Shown here: piece after piece, positions 1-8,431 of the stretch
How positions within the stretch are numbered: the first letter of the stretch is position 1
Layout: every line of letters starts with the position of its first letter
NCBI GenBank assembly: GCA_017858295.1
Contig: JAFMBU010000006.1
Coordinates: 1 to 29,147, forward strand
Source: Porticoccaceae bacterium
Lineage (GTDB): Bacteria > Pseudomonadota > Gammaproteobacteria > Pseudomonadales > Porticoccaceae
DNA: 29,147 bases
Direction: 5' to 3'
The notes under the pieces: model-generated
What the model was told of the DNA's origin: nothing
Database searches by the model: none
What the model saw: only the letters and a program-made list of their open reading frames with translations
Program-made: the position numbers and the translations under genes

Positions 1-602
1 GCGCTATTGTCGCAACTCATATGCTTGAGTCGATGATTGAAAATCCCAATCCGACTCGTGCCGAAGTGACTGATGTTGCCAATGCGGTATACGAAGAAGC
101 AGATGCAATTATGCTCTCCGGCGAGACCACAGTCGGTAAGTACCCGGTTAAATGCGTTGAGATTCTCGATCGTATTGCCCGCTCCACGGAAAGTAGTCGC
201 GGTCTTAGGTTCACCGACAATCTGGTGATCGAAGGCGACAAGCAGCAGATTGCCCAAGCGGCCGTCAATCTCGCCGAAGCGATTTCGGCGAAGGCGATTA
301 TTGTGCCCACCAAGCGTGGCCGCATGGCTAATCGGGTAACCAACTGTCACCCCCAGGAATCGATTATCTGCGCCTTTACCAACAGCGGAGTTACCAGGCG
401 CCAGCTGGTATTGAACCGCAATGTACTGAGCTACCAAATTGATTTTGGCCAGAATTCGGATGCCACTCTAGCAGCGGCTGCAGCAATTATGATCAATCGC
501 GATGAGTTCTCGCCGGAAGATAGAGTAGTGGTTATTTCAGATACCCTAGCGGGTGACGGTATTGAAGCCATCCAGATTCGTCAGATCGCAGACCTGTTAT
601 AA
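1..602 (+). CDS. pyk: pyruvate kinase, C-terminal part (5' truncated by window)
   Basis: Glycolytic pyruvate kinase (phosphoenolpyruvate + ADP to pyruvate + ATP, cytoplasmic). The frame is open from base 3, before the first visible ATG at 21, and reads AIVATHMLESM followed by PTRAEV and DVANAV, then MLSGET and VGKYPV. These are hallmark segments of the end of the pyruvate kinase barrel (the ATQMLESM and LSGETA regions), so the gene starts outside the window and the ATG at 21 is internal. The rest, about 125 residues, is the C-terminal alpha/beta domain, which binds allosteric effectors in many members. Two or more pyk paralogues are common in gammaproteobacteria, and I cannot say whether this is the PykA or PykF type. 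A strong hairpin follows the stop. Confidence 0.95.
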   Translation, partial: AIVATHMLESMIENPNPTRAEVTDVANAVYEEADAIMLSGETTVGKYPVKCVEILDRIARSTESSRGLRFTDNLVIEGDKQQIAQAAVNLAEAISAKAIIVPTKRGRMANRVTNCHPQESIICAFTNSGVTRRQLVLNRNVLSYQIDFGQNSDATLAAAAAIMINRDEFSPEDRVVVISDTLAGDGIEAIQIRQIADLL

Positions 603-611
603 AAACATCGA

Positions 612-644
612 CATCCGGCCCTGGGGAAACCTCAGGGCCGGATG
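612..644. terminator. intrinsic terminator hairpin between convergent pyk and ilvA
   Basis: A perfect 12-bp inverted repeat, CATCCGGCCCTG (612-623) and CAGGGCCGGATG (633-644), can be extended by GG/CC pairs to a tiny AAA loop. In the minus direction (ilvA) the hairpin is followed by TCGATGTTTTT, a reasonable U-tract. In the plus direction (pyk) it is followed by GGAAAAGC, so it is weaker there. It lies between two convergent genes and probably serves both. Confidence 0.8.
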
Positions 645-656
645 GGAAAAGCTAAT

Positions 657-698
657 AATTAGAGGCCAAGAATTAGAAGCCAGCAATTAGGAGCCGAG
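657..698. repeat. three 14-bp tandem repeats at the 3' end of ilvA
   Basis: Three consecutive units on the plus strand: AATTAGAGGCCAAG (657-670), AATTAGAAGCCAGC (671-684) and AATTAGGAGCCGAG (685-698). The ilvA stop codon (TTA at 687-689 on this strand) is in the third unit, and the other two carry the same TTA in the corresponding position. The 14-bp period is not a multiple of three, so the copies put TAA in different frames. Read directly from the sequence; the origin is unknown. Confidence 0.85.
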
Positions 699-2201
699 AA
701 AAAATTGATAGGCCTCGTTCTCAGTTTCGTTAACATAGTGATAACCCAGATTATCAAGAAAGCCTGACAGTGTCTTAAGGTCTTTCTTCGACGCCTGAAT
801 GCCCACCAGCACGCGACCAAAGGCCGAACCATGATTGCGATAGTGGAACATGGAAATATTAAATCCACTACCCAGCTGAGTGAGGAAGTTCAATAGCGCA
901 CCGGGTCGTTCGGGAAACTCAAAGCGAAAAACCTGCTCTTCTCCCACCTGGGGTGAGCGCCCCCCCACCATATGGCGAATATGGGATTTAGCCACTTCAT
1001 TGTCGGTCATATCGGCAACTGTGTATCCCTGCTCACGGAGCTCAGCCACTAACTGGTGACGGTCCTCATCATCAACCACCTGTGCCCCAACAAAAATATG
1101 TGCCTTGTTGGCATCGCTAAAGCGGTAGTTAAATTCAGAGATATTGCGCCTGTGCATGGCCTTACAAAATAACTTAAAGCTGCCAGGTTTTTCGTCGATG
1201 GTCACCGCCAACACTGCTTCGCGCTTTTCACCAATTTCAGTGCGCTCAGAAATATAGCGCAGGCGATCAAAATCTATATTGGCGCCGCACTGGATTGACA
1301 ATAGTGTCTGGCCTTCTACGCCATGCTGTTCGACATATTTTTTCAAACCAGCCAAACCCATAGCGCCAGAGGGCTCGCAAATGGCTCGCGTATCACTGTA
1401 GACATCTTTAATCGCCGCACAGATTTCATCCGTGCTAACGGTGACCACTTCGTCAACCAAGTCTTTTAATAAGCGGAAGGTCTCTTTGCCAATTTGCGCA
1501 ACAGCAGTGCCATCAGCAAAAATGCCCACTTCTTTTAAGCGCACTCGCCGACCAGCTTTTAATGCGGCATCAAGACAGGCACTGTCATTAGCTTCGACAG
1601 CAATAATTTTTACATCGGGACGCACATATTTAACATAGGCTGCGACGCCGGCACAGAGACCGCCACCGCCAACAGCGATAAAAATTACATCCAAGTCACC
1701 AGGCAATTGACGCAATATCTCCATACCAATGGTGCCCTGTCCAGCAATAACATCCGGATCATCGAAGGGGTGGATATAGACCAAACCTTTCTCTTCGACT
1801 AACTTTTGCGCATGGGCAGACGCCGCATCATAGTTGTCGCCAACCAAGACCACTTTGGCACCGCGAGCACGCACTGCTTCCACTTTAATTTGTGGAGTCG
1901 TCTTGGGCATTACTATAGTTGCCTTAACACCCATTTTTTTTGATGCCAGGGCCAGACCCTGAGCATGATTTCCCGCCGACGCCGCAATCACACCTATGGC
2001 TCGCTGCTCATCAGTAAGCTGGCGCAGCTTGTTGTAAGCACCGCGCAACTTAAATGAGAATACCGGCTGCAAGTCTTCACGCTTTAACAACACTTGATTA
2101 TTGAGTCGCTGGGAAAGCAGTGGCGCTGGGTCGATCGGTGTTTCGATCACCAGATCATAGATACGCGCATCGAGAATTTTTTTTACGTACTTCTGTGGCA
2201 T
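687..2201 (-). CDS. ilvA: threonine ammonia-lyase (threonine deaminase), biosynthetic
   Basis: PLP enzyme converting L-threonine to 2-oxobutanoate and ammonia, the committed step of isoleucine synthesis, cytoplasmic. It has 504 residues, close to the 514 of E. coli IlvA. The catalytic PLP lysine is K51 in FSFKLRGAYNK; SAGNHAQG (75-82) and the PLP-phosphate loop GGGGL (178-182) are present. The C-terminal third holds two ACT-like regulatory domains, starting near 328 (AVTIDEKPGSF) and 423 (FRFEFPERPGAL). This is the architecture of the isoleucine-inhibited, valine-activated long form, not the short catabolic TdcB. The start ATG at 2201 has a modest GGA about 6 bases upstream. The gene is divergent from rpiA, an arrangement also found in Pseudomonas. 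The stop lies in a tandem repeat. Confidence 0.96.
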   Translation of the reverse strand: MPQKYVKKILDARIYDLVIETPIDPAPLLSQRLNNQVLLKREDLQPVFSFKLRGAYNKLRQLTDEQRAIGVIAASAGNHAQGLALASKKMGVKATIVMPKTTPQIKVEAVRARGAKVVLVGDNYDAASAHAQKLVEEKGLVYIHPFDDPDVIAGQGTIGMEILRQLPGDLDVIFIAVGGGGLCAGVAAYVKYVRPDVKIIAVEANDSACLDAALKAGRRVRLKEVGIFADGTAVAQIGKETFRLLKDLVDEVVTVSTDEICAAIKDVYSDTRAICEPSGAMGLAGLKKYVEQHGVEGQTLLSIQCGANIDFDRLRYISERTEIGEKREAVLAVTIDEKPGSFKLFCKAMHRRNISEFNYRFSDANKAHIFVGAQVVDDEDRHQLVAELREQGYTVADMTDNEVAKSHIRHMVGGRSPQVGEEQVFRFEFPERPGALLNFLTQLGSGFNISMFHYRNHGSAFGRVLVGIQASKKDLKTLSGFLDNLGYHYVNETENEAYQFFLGS

Positions 2202-2276
2202 GGAAAGTCCATAATTTGAGTCTGAAAGATCAATGGTAAGTTGATATACCGATTTACGCCACCCTCAAAGCGATGA

Positions 2277-2327
2277 ATCTGTTTTATTGCGCTTATCACC
2301 GTATAATTGCGCGCTTACAAAACAGAT
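2277..2327 (+). promoter_or_regulatory. rpiA promoter with flanking inverted repeat
   Basis: A perfect sigma70 -10 box TATAAT lies at 2302-2307, with only a weak -35 (TGTTTT, 2280-2285, spacer 16). The -10 sits in the middle of a 9-bp inverted repeat, ATCTGTTTT (2277-2285) and AAAACAGAT (2319-2327). Within the repeat there is also a direct repeat ATTGCGC (2286-2292 and 2306-2312). The symmetry around the -10 suggests an operator, but no regulator can be named. Confidence 0.5.
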
Positions 2328-2345
2328 AACGGTTGAGGTTATAAG

Positions 2346-3026
2346 GTGGATCAGAATCAATTAAAACTCGCGGTAGCTGCCGCTGCAGTCGAGTACACAT
2401 TAAGTAAGATCAACCCCGAGAGTATTGTCGGCATAGGCACAGGCTCCACGGCCAACTGCTTTATCGACTTACTCGCCGAACATAAAAATAGTTTTCAGGC
2501 TGCAGTGGCAAGTTCTGACGCTTCAGCAGAGCGCTTGCGCGGTCATGGCATTGACGTTATCGAACTCAATGCCGCAGCAGAAATCACTATTTATATAGAT
2601 GGCGCCGATGAAGCCAATCCCCATCTTGAGCTGATCAAGGGCGGCGGCGCAGCACTGACCAGAGAAAAAATTGTTACTGCAGTGGCCAATGAATTTGTCT
2701 GCATTGCCGATGAGAGCAAGTGGGTCGACTACCTGGGCCAGTTCCCCCTGCCAGTGGAAGTAATTCCTATGGCGCGCAGCTATGTGGCAAGAGAACTGGT
2801 CAAGCTGGGCGGCGATCCAGTGTGGCGTGAAAACGTGATCACAGACAATGGCAACCAGATTCTCGATGTACACCATCTCTATCCCGTCGCATCCCCTCAG
2901 GCTCTGGAGGAAAAGATCAACCAAATTACCGGTGTGGTGACCAATGGCTTCTTTGCTCTTAAAGCGGCCGACATATTATTTTTGGCAACCCAGCAGGGCA
3001 TTGTCACTCACTACCCAAAAGCATAA
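2346..3026 (+). CDS. rpiA: ribose-5-phosphate isomerase A
   Basis: Interconverts ribose 5-phosphate and ribulose 5-phosphate in the non-oxidative pentose phosphate pathway, cytoplasmic. It has 226 residues, the usual RpiA size (about 219 in E. coli). Visible motifs are GIGTGSTAN (29-37), IDGADE (84-89) and KGGGAALTREK (98-108), which includes the general-base glutamate. The start is GTG at 2346, preceded by GAGG (2335-2338) at 7 bases. No in-frame ATG fits the conserved N-terminus. The PfkB-family gene follows 18 bases after the stop, so the two are probably cotranscribed. Confidence 0.96.
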   Translation: MDQNQLKLAVAAAAVEYTLSKINPESIVGIGTGSTANCFIDLLAEHKNSFQAAVASSDASAERLRGHGIDVIELNAAAEITIYIDGADEANPHLELIKGGGAALTREKIVTAVANEFVCIADESKWVDYLGQFPLPVEVIPMARSYVARELVKLGGDPVWRENVITDNGNQILDVHHLYPVASPQALEEKINQITGVVTNGFFALKAADILFLATQQGIVTHYPKA

Positions 3027-3044
3027 GCAGCGGCGATTAAAACA

Positions 3045-4040
3045 ATGAGAAAATATCACGTCTGTGGTCTGGGTAATGCCTTGGTCGATACGGAAATTGA
3101 AGTCAGCGAGAAAAACCTCAGCGATCTGGGAATTGAAAAAGGCCTGATGACCTTAGTGGACGAAGAGCGCCAGCATTTTTTGCAGGACAGTCTCAGCGAT
3201 CACCTGGTGATGTCAAAGCGAGCCTGTGGCGGTTCTGCGGCAAATACGGTTATCTCCCTTAGCCAGTTTGGCGGCAAAGGCTTTTTGTCCTGCAAAGTGG
3301 CAGACGATGAAAATGGTCAGTTCTATATGCAGGATCTGATGGATAACGGTGTAGACCACAATGCGGATGCTCAGATGTCACAGGGCATTACCGGAAAATG
3401 TCTAGTGATGATCACTGATGATGCTGACCGGACTATGAATACGTTCCTCGGTATCAGTTCTGACCTGGCTCCTGTAGATGTCGACCCAGAAGCTATTGAG
3501 AATTCAGAATACCTTTATATTGAAGGCTATCTAGTCACTGGAGAGAGTTCTCTAAACGCTGTTCTTGAGGCCTGTAAAATCGCTCGTCAGGCAGGCACTA
3601 AAATCGCACTAAGTTTGTCCGACCCTGGCATTGTTGAATATTTTCGCGATGGCCTAAAAAGCATTGTCGGCGATGGCGTGGATCTACTGTTTTGCAACCA
3701 GCAGGAAGCTCTCAGCTGGTGTCAGACCGATAATTTGGATCGGGCCTTGGAACAGTTACAGAATAGCGCGGCACAGTTTGCAGTGACATTAGGCAGCGAA
3801 GGCGTAGTGGTGTTTGATGGCAGTGATTATCTGCGCGCAGCGGCACAGCCTATTACCGCAGTGGATACCAATGGTGCAGGTGATATGTTTGCCGGCGCCT
3901 ACCTCTATGGAATTACTCAGGGTTATTCCAGCCTGTCTGCGGCAGTGTTTGCCAATCGCGCGGCAAGTGCGGTTGTCGGCCAGTATGGCCCAAGATTACA
4001 CAGCGCTGAGTACGATGGTCTTAAGGAAGGCTTGAAATAA
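3045..4040 (+). CDS. PfkB-family carbohydrate/nucleoside kinase, probable adenosine kinase
   Basis: A ribokinase/PfkB-fold kinase of 331 residues. The substrate-binding glycine motif CGGSAANT is at 61-68. The C-terminal PfkB signature DTNGAGDMFAGAYL has the catalytic base D280 and the anion-hole loop NGAGD (276-280). Proteins with this N-terminus (CGLGNALVDTE) and the GGSAANT motif are generally annotated as adenosine kinase in marine gammaproteobacteria; other nucleosides or sugars are possible. It lies 18 bases downstream of rpiA, which suits a role in ribose/nucleoside metabolism. The gene ends 24 bases before the convergent GGDEF-EAL gene, with no clear terminator between them. Confidence 0.85.
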   Translation: MRKYHVCGLGNALVDTEIEVSEKNLSDLGIEKGLMTLVDEERQHFLQDSLSDHLVMSKRACGGSAANTVISLSQFGGKGFLSCKVADDENGQFYMQDLMDNGVDHNADAQMSQGITGKCLVMITDDADRTMNTFLGISSDLAPVDVDPEAIENSEYLYIEGYLVTGESSLNAVLEACKIARQAGTKIALSLSDPGIVEYFRDGLKSIVGDGVDLLFCNQQEALSWCQTDNLDRALEQLQNSAAQFAVTLGSEGVVVFDGSDYLRAAAQPITAVDTNGAGDMFAGAYLYGITQGYSSLSAAVFANRAASAVVGQYGPRLHSAEYDGLKEGLK

Positions 4041-4064
4041 ACCTAGGATAGGGAACTGGCGAAC

Positions 4065-6602
4065 TTAGCGTCGGATTTGATCCAGGGGCTGCGGATGCTG
4101 AAATAGAAAGCCCTGTAAATAATCGACACCAATTTTCTTCAGCAGACGCAGCTGATTTTCATTTTCTACTCCCTCCGCCACAGTGGTGACGCCCATAATG
4201 TGGCCCAGGTGATTAATGGTACTCACCACAGAGTAATCCACATCGCTGTTTTCCATGGTGTGAATAAAACTCGAATCAATCTTCAGGCAGTCAATGGGCA
4301 GCTCTTTCAAATAGGCAAATGACGACAGCCCACTGCCGAAATCATCCAGTGCAATGGACACTCCCACTGAACGCAGTGTGGAGATCAAGCGCTTGGCTTC
4401 CTGTAGATGCTTGACCGCTGCCGTCTCGGTAATTTCGAACTGAATATGCTGCGGCGAGATTCCAGTGTCACTAAAACCGCTGAGAATGTAGTCAATCGCA
4501 TTCTCATCTCCCACGGTGCTGCCGGAGAGGTTTACCGAGAGCAATGGCAGGGGTAAACCCTCACTCCGCAAACGCTGAAGAAACTTTAGGGAATGGCTGA
4601 ATACCCACTTGTCTAGATCATCAATAAGTGAAAAATGTTCGGCGCCGGGAATAAATTCTGAGGGTGGCAAAATAGTGCCATCACTGTCGCGCATTCGCAC
4701 CAGTACCTCATAACATGTGGCCGTTGTGGCAGTGCCGTTTAGCGACACAATCGGCTGGGCAAATAGGGTGAAGCGATCCTCATCTAGGGCTGAGACAATT
4801 TTCGGCATGCTGGTAGCAAGACTGCGCCGTCGAGCAACCTCTTCATTAAATGACTGAAAGTGTATTTTATTGCGGCCCTTATCCCGAGCCGTGGCACAGG
4901 AAGAGCCCGCCGAAATCATTAGATCTATATCGGACAGAGCCGTGTCATCAATCAGTATGGCGCCAATACTCGCGCCAATTTTTAACACTTCCCCTTCCCA
5001 GGGCACTCGCAGCTCTTTGACCTCGGCTAGAATACGCTCCGCCAGCATCATCGCCTTGTCGTAATTAACCCTATGTATCAGCAGTGCAAATTCGTCATTG
5101 CCAATACGCGCGGCTATATCACTGGGTCCAGCAAGCCGAATCAGTAACTGAGCAAATTCTTTCAATAACTCATCACCAGCAGTGTGCCCACTGGTATCGT
5201 TGATCACTGAAAAGTTATATAAGTCGATATAGAGCAGCGCGTGTATTGCGCCCTCGTGTCGAGCAATTTCAATGGCCTTTTGGATGCGCTTAGATAAGGA
5301 TGCGCGGTTCGGCAGCCCAGTTAAAGAATCATGCATCGACTGCCACTGCAGGCGACTGGAAACCCGGCGCGCTTCACTGCGAGGCCTAAAGATCACCAGA
5401 CACTTAACAATACGACCCATGGCATCGCGCTGGGGAAATGCAGACACCGAAACACTCACCGGGGCCGCGCCCCGCACTTTTAATAGCAGCGACTGATTGG
5501 ACTCCACATTGAGAGCTTTATTTAGCGCATCCTGAACCGGTGTTTCGGCAATACCCGTGTCTTCGTTAGCTAGGGGCATGGCCGCATGAATCTGTACCGG
5601 CTTGGACTTATCTAATTTGAAGCCCAGTAATTGCTCGGCGATAGGGTTCATTTCCAAGATAAAGCCTTCGGCATCCACAAGCGCCACGGCGTCGGCAATA
5701 TGGCGTGAGGTCAGGTCATAGAGCTGCCCACGGTTGATTAACTCCTCGGCCTGCTGGCTAACCTCAGTGCAATCATGGCAGAGCATAATCAGCTGACCTG
5801 GATCAGTAGCCGAATGAAATAGTTTGATATCCAGATAACGACTTTCGCCGTGGCTTGTGGCGGCCAGCACATAACCCTGATTATGCCGAGTGGCAAGGCT
5901 ATTAATGTTTTCCACAAGGTCTAGCCCGTGCATTTCATCGAGACCGGGGAGTAGCGTGCGCACAGAACTGCCAAGTAATAGTTCAATGCTGTAACCAAAT
6001 AATGTTTCTGCGGCAGGGCTAATTTGAGTTATAAAACCAAATTGATCCGCGGTGATATAGGCGGCGTTTTTATCTATAACAAAGGTGTCAGACGACTGAT
6101 CTGTTAGCGCGAGGTTGTTAGATTTTGCACTGCGATTAGCTAGAGTACCGTCCTTTGTTGGCGTTTTTTTGTCGCTGGTATTTTTAGTCTCAGCCTGCAG
6201 ACTAAAACGGATCAGGCAGTAGTTATTAGACGCATCATCGTACGCAGTCATAGACACGCCCAACAACGAAGAGCTGTCTCGAGAAAACGTCTCGGTGAAT
6301 TGATCTAACAGGCTGTTGTCCGCTGGCCGAGTAAAGCGGCTGTTGCCGGCGGCACTAATAATTTGATGCAGCTCTCCAGAGAAGCCACTGCCCAATAATC
6401 CTGGAAATAGCGCATAGAAACGCTTGCCCTGAGACTGACCTGAAGAAACTTGGCAGAAATCCGCAGCTTTGCGGTCGATCATCACCACTCTGAGGTTGCG
6501 GTCAACAACCATCACGCCCCCCTGCAGACGCGCGGCAATGAGAGCCCGACTTAACTCAGACCCTGCTCCACCAACTCCTTTTGCGTGGAAGATATCGTTC
6601 AT
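4065..6602 (-). CDS. PAS-PAS-GGDEF-EAL protein, probable cyclic-di-GMP phosphodiesterase
   Basis: Signalling protein of 845 residues with no obvious membrane segment. The order is an N-terminal PAS-like region (about 20-135), a PAS domain (about 180-290, ITADQFGFITQISPAAETLFGY), a further PAS (about 300-408), GGDEF (about 420-590) and EAL (about 600-845). The GGDEF active-site motif is degenerate: GNDEF at 501-505. There is no RxxD I-site upstream (GPSD). The EAL domain keeps the metal and catalytic residues: E632 (in EVL), NLSG (691-694), EITE (723-726), DDFG (753-756), K774 and VAEGVE (808-813). I infer net c-di-GMP hydrolysis, with GGDEF perhaps a GTP-binding or regulatory module. The stimulus for the PAS domains is not evident. 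Confidence 0.93.
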   Translation of the reverse strand: MNDIFHAKGVGGAGSELSRALIAARLQGGVMVVDRNLRVVMIDRKAADFCQVSSGQSQGKRFYALFPGLLGSGFSGELHQIISAAGNSRFTRPADNSLLDQFTETFSRDSSSLLGVSMTAYDDASNNYCLIRFSLQAETKNTSDKKTPTKDGTLANRSAKSNNLALTDQSSDTFVIDKNAAYITADQFGFITQISPAAETLFGYSIELLLGSSVRTLLPGLDEMHGLDLVENINSLATRHNQGYVLAATSHGESRYLDIKLFHSATDPGQLIMLCHDCTEVSQQAEELINRGQLYDLTSRHIADAVALVDAEGFILEMNPIAEQLLGFKLDKSKPVQIHAAMPLANEDTGIAETPVQDALNKALNVESNQSLLLKVRGAAPVSVSVSAFPQRDAMGRIVKCLVIFRPRSEARRVSSRLQWQSMHDSLTGLPNRASLSKRIQKAIEIARHEGAIHALLYIDLYNFSVINDTSGHTAGDELLKEFAQLLIRLAGPSDIAARIGNDEFALLIHRVNYDKAMMLAERILAEVKELRVPWEGEVLKIGASIGAILIDDTALSDIDLMISAGSSCATARDKGRNKIHFQSFNEEVARRRSLATSMPKIVSALDEDRFTLFAQPIVSLNGTATTATCYEVLVRMRDSDGTILPPSEFIPGAEHFSLIDDLDKWVFSHSLKFLQRLRSEGLPLPLLSVNLSGSTVGDENAIDYILSGFSDTGISPQHIQFEITETAAVKHLQEAKRLISTLRSVGVSIALDDFGSGLSSFAYLKELPIDCLKIDSSFIHTMENSDVDYSVVSTINHLGHIMGVTTVAEGVENENQLRLLKKIGVDYLQGFLFQHPQPLDQIRR

Positions 6603-6637
6603 CCTTTATCCCTTTCAGCCTTATTTTCAGAGTAACC

Positions 6638-7708
6638 TTATCCCTGAGAGAGCAGCTCCCGAAGATCAATAATCGCCGCATTGGCGCGACTGATATAAGA
6701 AGCCATGACTAAGGAGTGATTGGCTAACAGACCAAAACCTTCACCATTGACAATTACCGGCGCATTAACCGGCTGCTGGCTCATTTCCAATTCGCGGATA
6801 ATCTGCTGCAAACTGGTAATCGCATTTTTGCGATTTAACACATCAGCAAAATCAACTTCCACGGCCTTTAAAAAGTGCAGCAGCGCCCAGGTGGTTCCAC
6901 GGGCCTCATAAAACACATTATCAATCTCAAACCAGCTGGTTTTCACTTCGATTTCCTGAGCACTCTGGGTCGACTGACGTCCTGCAGCATCACCGGCGAG
7001 ATCGGTATTAATACGCCGCTGACCAACACTGGCAGAGAGTCTCTGCGAGAGACTGCCAAGTCTAGTTTCAACCGTACTCAGCCAGTAGCGGAGGTTATCC
7101 GCTCGAGCGAAGAATTGCGCATCTGGAGCCTGTGGGTCAGCGAGTCGCTCAAGGTAGCGGCGAAAATACTGCTGTCCCTCAGCGTATTCAGATTCAGGCC
7201 AAGGTACTGCCCATCGGCTGTGATCAATGTGCAATCGCGGCTCGGCGACGGCCAAATCGCGATCTTCGGTTGACTGGGATTGCGAGCGACTAAATGCTTC
7301 TCGATTAGCTTTACTGAGATCGCGAATTTGCACCAGCACGCCAAATTCCCAACTGGGAATATTATCCAGCCATACGCCGGGAGGCATCATGTCATTGCTG
7401 AGATAGCCGCCGGGCTTTTGCAGCAGCACTTCAATGGTATGAATCAATGTTGCTGTAGTGGTGGCTCCGACCACTATAGGCTTACCAGTAAGCGCCTTTT
7501 TAGTTTCGGCACTGACATCGAAAAGATCGGGCTCATCACTCCAGTACCAACCCAGACCGAGCAACAATAATCCGATAACTAAAAGGGTAGTAAGGCCGTA
7601 GCGCAAATAGGCCGGTCTCTGGTTATCCACATAGCCATCGGCTATTTTCTCTGCAGCATCCAGAAAGGGTTTTTGCCCAACGGTTTTAATGCGACGCCAA
7701 AATCTCAT
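6638..7708 (-). CDS. DUF2333 family inner-membrane protein
   Basis: Protein of 356 residues with a cytoplasmic basic N-terminus (MRFWRRIKTVGQK), one hydrophobic segment at about 38-57 (LTTLLVIGLLLLGLGWYW) and a long remainder likely in the periplasm. The sequence matches my recollection of the DUF2333 family (PSWEFGVLVQIRDL and FARADNLRYWL regions), which has no established function. Its ATG overlaps the stop of the upstream PCu(A)C gene by 4 bases (ATGA, 7705-7708), so translation is probably coupled. The GGDEF-EAL gene begins 35 bases after its stop, so the three minus-strand genes may form one operon. A link to copper or the envelope is suggested only by position. Confidence 0.8.
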   Translation of the reverse strand: MRFWRRIKTVGQKPFLDAAEKIADGYVDNQRPAYLRYGLTTLLVIGLLLLGLGWYWSDEPDLFDVSAETKKALTGKPIVVGATTTATLIHTIEVLLQKPGGYLSNDMMPPGVWLDNIPSWEFGVLVQIRDLSKANREAFSRSQSQSTEDRDLAVAEPRLHIDHSRWAVPWPESEYAEGQQYFRRYLERLADPQAPDAQFFARADNLRYWLSTVETRLGSLSQRLSASVGQRRINTDLAGDAAGRQSTQSAQEIEVKTSWFEIDNVFYEARGTTWALLHFLKAVEVDFADVLNRKNAITSLQQIIRELEMSQQPVNAPVIVNGEGFGLLANHSLVMASYISRANAAIIDLRELLSQG

Positions 7709-8250
7709 TTATCCATACCGTCTTTTTTTATCTTGTGCATAGAGTGACCCGAATGCTTGTCCATTGAGTGCTCATGCATAGAATGATCATGGGCCGTCTC
7801 CGCAGGGGCAGATTTTTCAAACAAACTGCGCACCACAGCAGTTAGTTCAATAGCGCCGCAGTCTTCAGTTTGCAAACTCATCTTGTGGCTTTCCCCAGGC
7901 ACTAATTCAGCATCTATACCGAGTAACATCAGATGAAATCCGCCAGGTCGCAATTCAAGGGTGTCACCCGCAGCAACGGCCACGGCAGTAACCGGGCGCA
8001 TTTTCATCATGCCGTCACTCATGAGTTGCTGGTGGACCTCCAATTTAGCCGCAATTCCAGTACTGCCACCGATAATTGAACAGGCTTTAGCATGATTATT
8101 GGTCACCGACAGATAAGCCGCCGTTGCATTTCGCCCCGGAGGCATGGCTCGGATATAGGCGTCTTCAACCGAGAAGCCAGAGGCGCTTGCCGCCAGACCA
8201 AAAGGCATGGAGAGACAAAATACAAAACAATAGATTAATCGAGTATTCAT
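7705..8250 (-). CDS. periplasmic PCu(A)C copper chaperone with His/Met-rich tail
   Basis: Periplasmic Cu(I) chaperone (DUF461/PCu(A)C) of 181 residues, a family that helps deliver copper to cytochrome c oxidase. A signal peptide covers about residues 1-23 (ending GLAASASG). The family copper motif H-x10-M-x21-H-x-M is exact: H73, M84, H106, M108. After the cupredoxin-like domain (about 25-145) there is a tail of about 35 residues with seven His and several Met (HDHSMHEHSMDKH region), which probably adds metal-binding capacity. The start ATG at 8250 is preceded by AAGGA with 5-base spacing. It is divergent from dsbD, another periplasmic thiol/metal-related gene. An extended -10 lies upstream. 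Confidence 0.95.
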   Translation of the reverse strand: MNTRLIYCFVFCLSMPFGLAASASGFSVEDAYIRAMPPGRNATAAYLSVTNNHAKACSIIGGSTGIAAKLEVHQQLMSDGMMKMRPVTAVAVAAGDTLELRPGGFHLMLLGIDAELVPGESHKMSLQTEDCGAIELTAVVRSLFEKSAPAETAHDHSMHEHSMDKHSGHSMHKIKKDGMDK

Positions 8251-8266
8251 AGGATTCCTTGTTGAA

Positions 8267-8275
8267 ACTATAGCA
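8267..8275 (-). promoter_or_regulatory. extended -10 promoter element for the PCu(A)C operon
   Basis: On the minus strand this reads TGCTATAGT: a TG dinucleotide, one base and a TATAGT hexamer, the extended -10 type that tolerates a poor -35. It lies 17 bases upstream of the PCu(A)C ATG, leaving a very short leader with the AAGGA ribosome site. A short inverted repeat GATCA/TGATC (8279-8294) sits just upstream and could be an operator. Confidence 0.4.
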
Positions 8276-8380
8276 TGTGATCAGAATGTTGATCGCAAAC
8301 CGGTATTATCGATCTGACTTAAATCGCGCCAGAGAAAGAATTGAAATCAGTTTAGCGCGCGGTTACGTATCTCCCTGCAT

Positions 8381-8386
8381 TATACT
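8381..8386 (+). promoter_or_regulatory. candidate -10 box for dsbD
   Basis: TATACT, 45 bases before the dsbD ATG, in the 181-bp region between the divergent PCu(A)C and dsbD genes. No convincing -35 hexamer is found at 16-18 bases, so this is a weak call. Confidence 0.3.
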
Positions 8387-8431
8387 AGAGCTAAACAGAA
8401 ATACCGTTATGAATAACACAGCGAAAAAGTT

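Noticed and set aside
657..698. Interpretation of the short tandem repeats as a CRISPR array
   Set aside because: Units are directly adjacent, 14-18 bp, imperfect, with no unique spacers and no cas genes.
7078..7570. Overlapping open frames on both strands within the DUF2333 gene
   Set aside because: Composition-driven shadows; the DUF2333 frame is longer and matches a family.
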